This document shows, in pieces, positions 59,076 to 64,000 of a stretch of 64,000 nucleotides of DNA (position 1 is its first letter; each line of letters starts with the position of its first letter). The DNA comes from Druceiella hillmani (Eukaryota; Arthropoda; Insecta; Lepidoptera; Hepialidae). The notes beneath the pieces were generated by a model. It did not search any database. It saw nothing but the letters and a program-made list of their open reading frames with translations, and was not told the DNA's origin. The translations under genes were made by a program, and so were the position numbers. Location: contig JAYKKI010000007.1 of assembly GCA_039881145.1 (NCBI GenBank), forward strand, positions 44,392,501 through 44,456,500, in the 5' to 3' direction.

Positions 59076-59231
59076 TAGATACACTATGATGATTCGACAA
59101 GAGTTTCTATTTGGTTTGCAGACCACAGAATTTAAAAAAAAATTTATACTGGATAGACACACTATGATGATTCGACAAGAGTTTCTATTTGGTTTGCAGA
59201 CCACAGAATTTAAAAAAAATGTGTGAATTTT
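59076..59231. repeat. near-perfect 78 bp tandem duplication
   Basis: The first ~66 bp of each unit (ACTATGATGATTCGACAAGA at 59083 and 59161) are identical except for one base near the start. The duplication is therefore recent compared with the surrounding repeats. Confidence 0.95.
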
Positions 59232-60920
59232 ATTAACCCTATAGCAACAGCATGAATCCATATTTACAATCCATTAATTGGAAATGTAGACAAATACTAG
59301 TGTACCTTTTAATAAATTAGAAACTTCAAAATCATTTTAATTAAATTGAGTCAATCAAGCGGGTAAAAATTAATTTGGTCACCGGCCCTACTTCCAAGCA
59401 TATAAAATGGAAAGCGAATATTTAAAGCGGTTACAAATCTGAAATGCAGGCACATATTCGCCCGAACGGACGGTAAATTTCATTAAACTTTACCTGAAAA
59501 ATTTGTTAAACGGCATTGGGTTTGCCAATATCATTATATTGGATTACTTTGTAATTTTAAATAATACTTAAATTTTATTCTGGGAAAGATGAAAGCTCGT
59601 TTCAGTATGGTATAATGGAGGTAATACAGGTTTGAATTTATTTTAAACCTTAGAATTGAAGTGAAAATAATTGCTAATAATATGTACATAGCAATCCATT
59701 ACAATGGTATTAGATAAGATGGTATAATACCTAGTAGCTTGTAAAATAAATTTAGAGCGAACTTTATATCTATTAAAACAAAATGCCATTAATGATAAAA
59801 TGCAAAAATGTTGCAATGACTTATTAGATTTTTAATTAGTGGAACATAAAAATATGTTATTTATGATGGAATGATGATTGTAATAATGTTCCAGTAGTTT
59901 TTATTTTATTCACAAGTTTTTATTACAAACGTTTATTTCGTCCACTGTAAGAAATTATGTTGATAATACTCTATGCCTTTGGTAATAAAAGTTTGGGAAT
60001 GAGAGATTTTTATTATTACTAGCTTTGCAATAGTCTTAAAAAATGGTGGTGTAATTTAAAAGTAATGTTCTTCTCAAAATATTGTTCCTTGGTATTGGAA
60101 CAGCTAAGTAGTTTGTGAGACAAAAAATTGTACAACTAACGTGAAAAGGAAGAATGACTGGGCGCTTCAGTAGTTGATCGTAGACTAACAATAGACCGTT
60201 ATGTGCTTGTATTATACTTACTTGTGTTCTAGCTCTTATTTTTATCGCAGTGATTTTGATTTACAAAAACAAATTATTTGAAATAAAAATATTGATCTCT
60301 GTAATAAAAGCTTCATGGTTGAAAACTATGATTGCTTGACTAGTAAAAGGGAGATAAACAAACAAACTTACGTAGTTAAGATATTTTTAAATCGTTTAGT
60401 GGCTATAACTGAAAGCAATATTTTGAGATTTTTTGGTGTTAATCGTACCAAATTTAACACATTTTTATTGAATCCAAATTAACGTAAGTAAGCCATACAA
60501 ACTTCCTTCATTTTTTACCATCATATTATAAAAAGTGGAAAAGAAAAATGTATGATATACTTTATAGAACTGCATAATTATTTATAAACAAAGTAAAATT
60601 AAAATGTTCCCTGTCGAGCTAATTTGAGTACTTTCCAGTCAGGGCCTTTATAATTTTTAATCTTTATTCTGGCTTATGTTTTATAATTTTTGTAACAGCA
60701 CAAAGGACAAAATACTTAAGAAAACAATACAGACTATAAGGTAGGCCCTATAACAAAGCTCAATTTTTAGGTAATTATTTTAGAAAATGCGTGGCAATAT
60801 ATTCTCAGCAATTGGGGTCACAATATTTTTAATAATGACAAAATTGACTTTAAATAAACGTTTTGATTCAAATAACTTTCATATTATAACTTTAATATAT
60901 TTCCAATTTTTTATATATCT
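59232..60920. other. no recognisable gene
   Basis: Unique A+T-rich sequence. The patch 59340-59500 is slightly richer in G+C and has no frame. Confidence 0.55.
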
Positions 60921-61070
60921 TTGCTAAATATCCCACCTGAAGATGTTGTAATACAACGAAATCTAGGTAGTGGTAAAGAAATTAAAGAAAGTAGAAATAA
61001 TACTACATCACGTAGTTTCATTTAATTGTGAATAATGAATTTCTACAAAATTAACGCCAAATATATTCAA
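60921..61070. mobile_element. foldback element, copy E, right arm only
   Basis: It runs from TTGCTAAATATCCCACCTGA through GTAGTTTCATTTAATTGTGA to ATTAACGCCAAATATATTCA. This is the exact counterpart of the left outer sequence of copies D and F, and helps define the element's outer ends. No left arm is present. Confidence 0.9.
60933..60973 (+). ncRNA. hammerhead-ribozyme-like motif, copy E
   Basis: CCAC, CTGAAGA, the extra T, GTTG/CAAC stem II and GAAA are present. Stem III reads TCTAGG (a T:G and a C:G pair), the triplet is GTA (allowed by NUH) and stem I closes with GTGG. The changes keep pairing possible. Confidence 0.35.
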
Positions 61071-63388
61071 TATTTAATATATTTATTAACAAATACAAAA
61101 GAATATTTCCGTAATACTTGTTAAAATTAAATAAAACTAAAGGCGGTTTTTCAGAATAACTGAATGTCTCAAACTTCATGGTTATTGTTGCCAGTTCACC
61201 AAACCTTTTAAATTTAGTTAGCTAAATTTATAACGACGCACAATGAAAAGACTGATTGAAATTCGAAATATGTAGTTTGAAAAATAACCTATTAAGTACG
61301 AATAGAATTAAACTTAACAAATTTAAACTGAATAAACAACGACGTTTACAAAGTAACTTAATTAAACTTTCAAACATGATATTATTAATTTCTTCTTTGT
61401 AAATAATATATTGGCTAATAGTTAATATGTTTTTGAAAAAGGGGAAAAATTATTGACGAAATCTCTTTAATTTTTTAATGCAAGATAAATAAAATATTTT
61501 TCCTTTCTAGTGTTTACTAGCCTCTGTCTTGATTTTTCGGAGTTAAAAAAAGTAGATACACGATTTGACAGTTTGAGTTACTCATATCTCATCAAGGAAT
61601 GGACTGCATTTAAAAGACCTATTCTATCATGTCGCACCTGATGGGGTGAGCGAAAAAAAATGTTATTTATATTGGATTATTGCATTATTTAATCTGTAAA
61701 ATTTAATAACGATCCCAATTATATTTAAATATTTATGATGGCTTTATAGGCGGAAGTAGCGATATTATAAGGGTTCTGTTTTATAACTGTTCAACCCTTA
61801 AAAAGCTATAATAAATTACCATCATAGAAAATAATTAAGTTCCAAATGATTTAAACAGAAAAATGATCGCAGAGCATATATGGCACACGCGGTACAGGAC
61901 GTGTTAATTAATGATTAATCTGAGCAAGTATAATTCATATTCAGCTTTTCGATATTTGGGCGATTTTATACCATACAAAAAAATGGCGAAAAGACAAAAA
62001 AAATTTTTGTTGCCAACAATAATACAGTTTTCATTCCATCAGGAAAGACTGAATTCCATTTCTATCTCTCCTTTCAATAGTCATTGAACTTTACTCAACG
62101 GCCTTCAGTTAAGACCCTTGGATTCACAAAGTAATTAATTTAGATTAATTTGTCAAAAGGTGCTGCGCTTTGAATTTGTATTAATTAACGTTTTTCCTTC
62201 AAGGAAATATTCGTTCTTTTGCTGTTTAATACTGATTTACGTCATTCGGTTATCTTTATAATGCCTGTTTTAACTTTATTAAACTGAAGATTTTTGTAAA
62301 TGCAATAATCGTTTGTAAATTTTTAAAGGTTTTCTTAAAGAGAAGCATTTCGATTATAGTTTGGTTCATTTATTATGTCAGTTAAAAATGTCTGAATTAG
62401 TTTAATATGAATGATTGAGGATGTGATATTGTTCCTTTGATTGTCGGTTTCCCCACCTCTTTAAAATAAAATAACGCTTTAATTTCTTAAACTAAATAAA
62501 ATAACGGTTTAATCTAAGTTTTTTTTTATTTTATTCGAAACACATATTTATACTAAGATAAAAATACTCAAATTTTATTTCATCTGTGAAAAGTGACGTC
62601 CGCAAGTAAATGGTTTTAGAAGTGAGATTTTCTTCAGGATAAGATCTCTCAAACGGCTTCAACATTTTCTTTTTTTCTTTTAATACGACACATGTCAACT
62701 CTACTTTTGCCTATCCTTGATTATAGACATGTTTATTATTCTCATCTAAATGAATATTTAGTCAATAAATTGGAGCGACTTTAGAAGCTGTGGATTCGTT
62801 ATATTTCTGGTCTCAATTTCCGATCATATTTCTAATCATGGATCACAATTTAAATTGTCAAATATTTGTAATTCACGCAACTATTCCGTCCCCATACCTC
62901 TTATCTAAATTCCAATACCTGCCAACCCACCACCTTGAATTATGTTTTAAGAAGAAATACACCCTCGTAATTCCACAGCATAGGCCTGTTTTCTATGGAT
63001 ACTCCACATAATAGAGTTCTTAACCGTATATAAGATTATGGAATCAACTGATTAAAAATATACAAATATACTCATTGTACATGTTTAAAAGAAATTACAT
63101 TACTTATCACAATTGGTAGATCGAAATTTCTTCTGTATCCCATTATTATCCCTGGCTTAATGCTCTTATGCCTTTTTTTATTAAATTTTGGACAGGAAAA
63201 TTTTCACAATAGATGGGAATAACTAGAATTAAGTTTTGTTTGTGTGAATTTTTGATTATAGAAACAGGATTTGTCTCCAAGGGACTGAAAGTATCGCAAT
63301 AACTCACTGGAAATAATGTCGAAAATGTTATCCATTTAGGGACATAAATTCATTTTGGTATTATGTTAAAATATTAATTTCATGAGGA
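61071..63388. other. no recognisable gene
   Basis: A+T-rich. At 61890-62200 several TAATTA-type strings (GTAATTAATTTAGATTAATT, ATTAATTAACG) cluster, but such strings are common in this base composition. The 73-codon frame at 62790-63011 is unassigned. Confidence 0.5.
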
Positions 63389-63808
63389 TTACATTTTTTT
63401 TATATTATAAAGTAATAAATTTTGAATGGAATTGTGTACTATGTCCATCCCGAATTTCATTAAAAGGCTCTTTAGAAGTGATTGAGTAACAAACATCCAA
63501 ATATATTTACTCAGTGTTACTACTCCATGCATGTGAAGACGTGGATAATAACTTAAGTATTTCTGTGGAACATAAACTATATACATGTCTGGTAGTGATA
63601 TGTTGCTCGGTTGCAGAGTTATTTGTAAAAAATAAACAAAGAAAACACTGTTATATTTATAAATTAACAGGAATCTGCAGCACGTGTGTGCAATTGATGT
63701 CGTCTTTGCCTTTGGCTGTAAAATTTGGTAAATGACTTTGTGTTTCCAAATTTTGCCCATAGTGAGCCTATCTTCGAGTAATAATGATTGGTAGTATTTA
63801 GGGCGCAT
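63389..63808 (-). CDS. hypothetical frame of 139 codons, probably not a gene
   Basis: This is the longest non-repetitive ATG frame in the window. The predicted protein has no recognisable domain. Its last third overlaps a plus-strand LINE-tail-like phrase (CTATGTCCATCCCGAATTTC at about 63439, then GTGATTGAGTAACAAACATC), which argues that the frame crosses a repeat remnant. No core promoter or splice evidence supports it. Confidence 0.15.
   Translation of the reverse strand: MRPKYYQSLLLEDRLTMGKIWKHKVIYQILQPKAKTTSIAHTCCRFLLIYKYNSVFFVYFLQITLQPSNISLPDMYIVYVPQKYLSYYPRLHMHGVVTLSKYIWMFVTQSLLKSLLMKFGMDIVHNSIQNLLLYNIKKM
63425..63515 (+). repeat. LINE-tail-like fragment
   Basis: CTATGTCCATCCCGAATTTC, ATTAAAAGGCTCTTTAGAAG and GATTGAGTAACAAACATCC follow the order of insect non-LTR tails (CTATGTCC, CCAAATTTCAT, AAATCGG, GTGATTGAGTAACAAACATCC). 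Confidence 0.5.
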
Positions 63809-64000
63809 AACTTATGTATTTTCTTATTTATTTAGTAAAACGAAACTAGGTATATATGTATATACTAAACGTTCCCGCTCATTTCACTAGGAATATCTAT
63901 ATATAAATAAGAGATGATTAACCATTTATTGAGTTCTATCAAAATTATGTACGTAGGACAAGATGTAAAGAAATCTGAAAGATAAATATGTAGGGTCAAA
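63809..64000. other. no recognisable feature
   Basis: A+T-rich end of the window. Confidence 0.5.

Noticed and set aside
61890..62200. Cluster of TAATTA-type homeodomain-like sites
   Set aside because: Such strings are frequent by chance in this base composition; no conservation data.
1..64000. CRISPR arrays, bacterial operons, Shine-Dalgarno sites, rRNA genes and viral genomes
   Set aside because: None seen. The sequence has eukaryotic, insect-like repeat content throughout and no dense coding.

Overview
The window reads as a non-genic stretch of an arthropod, most likely insect, nuclear chromosome. By eye the base composition is strongly A+T-rich. It carries no operon-like structure and no long open frames. 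It has more than a dozen long (TA)n tracts and many decayed transposable elements. The pentamer CCTAA, the complement of the insect telomere unit TTAGG, recurs in short or degenerate runs. I cannot name the order. The LINE-tail remnants resemble repeats common in Lepidoptera, Hemiptera and beetles.

I found no intact protein-coding host gene, no rRNA and no convincing tRNA. Most supportable content is repetitive.

Layout. 1-5.9 kb holds a tandemly duplicated ~305 bp unit, a composite (TA)n / hexamer / polypyrimidine / (TA)n satellite, and a telomere-like pentamer array. 6.3-11 kb has two unassigned coding-like GC-richer patches and one of a pair of inverted dispersed repeats. 11.2-19.2 kb has two copies of a palindromic foldback family, a three-unit 154 bp satellite and a SINE-like element. 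19.3-22.0 kb is a wrecked BEL/Pao LTR retrotransposon (+). 23.7-24.7 kb is a wrecked LINE reverse transcriptase (-). 29.5-31.9 kb is a perfect short palindrome followed by about 13 tandem copies of a ~163 bp LINE-tail-like unit. 32.1-32.6 kb is a GC-rich island with a SINE-like core and a possible minus-strand first exon encoding a signal peptide. 33-40.7 kb is almost featureless. 40.8-43.7 kb holds a Helitron helicase relic (-), a foldback copy, a mariner-like relic (+) and a minus-strand coding-like patch. 46.4-49.2 kb holds a long (TA)n tract, a 33 bp minisatellite and a split foldback copy. 53.4-55.7 kb holds a second LINE relic, a SINE-like pair member and an alternating purine-pyrimidine tract. 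57-64 kb is mostly relic tails plus a half foldback copy.

The most interesting item is the foldback family (copies near 11.3, 19.0, 42.2, 48.7 and 61.0 kb). Each arm carries a conserved ~41 nt block that matches the hammerhead-ribozyme core in the right order, with a short stem I, a stem II and a minimal stem III. There is one extra U after the first core box. This suggests a family of palindromic, possibly Penelope-like or retrozyme-related elements. It is an inference from pattern matching and needs a covariance search and a cleavage assay.
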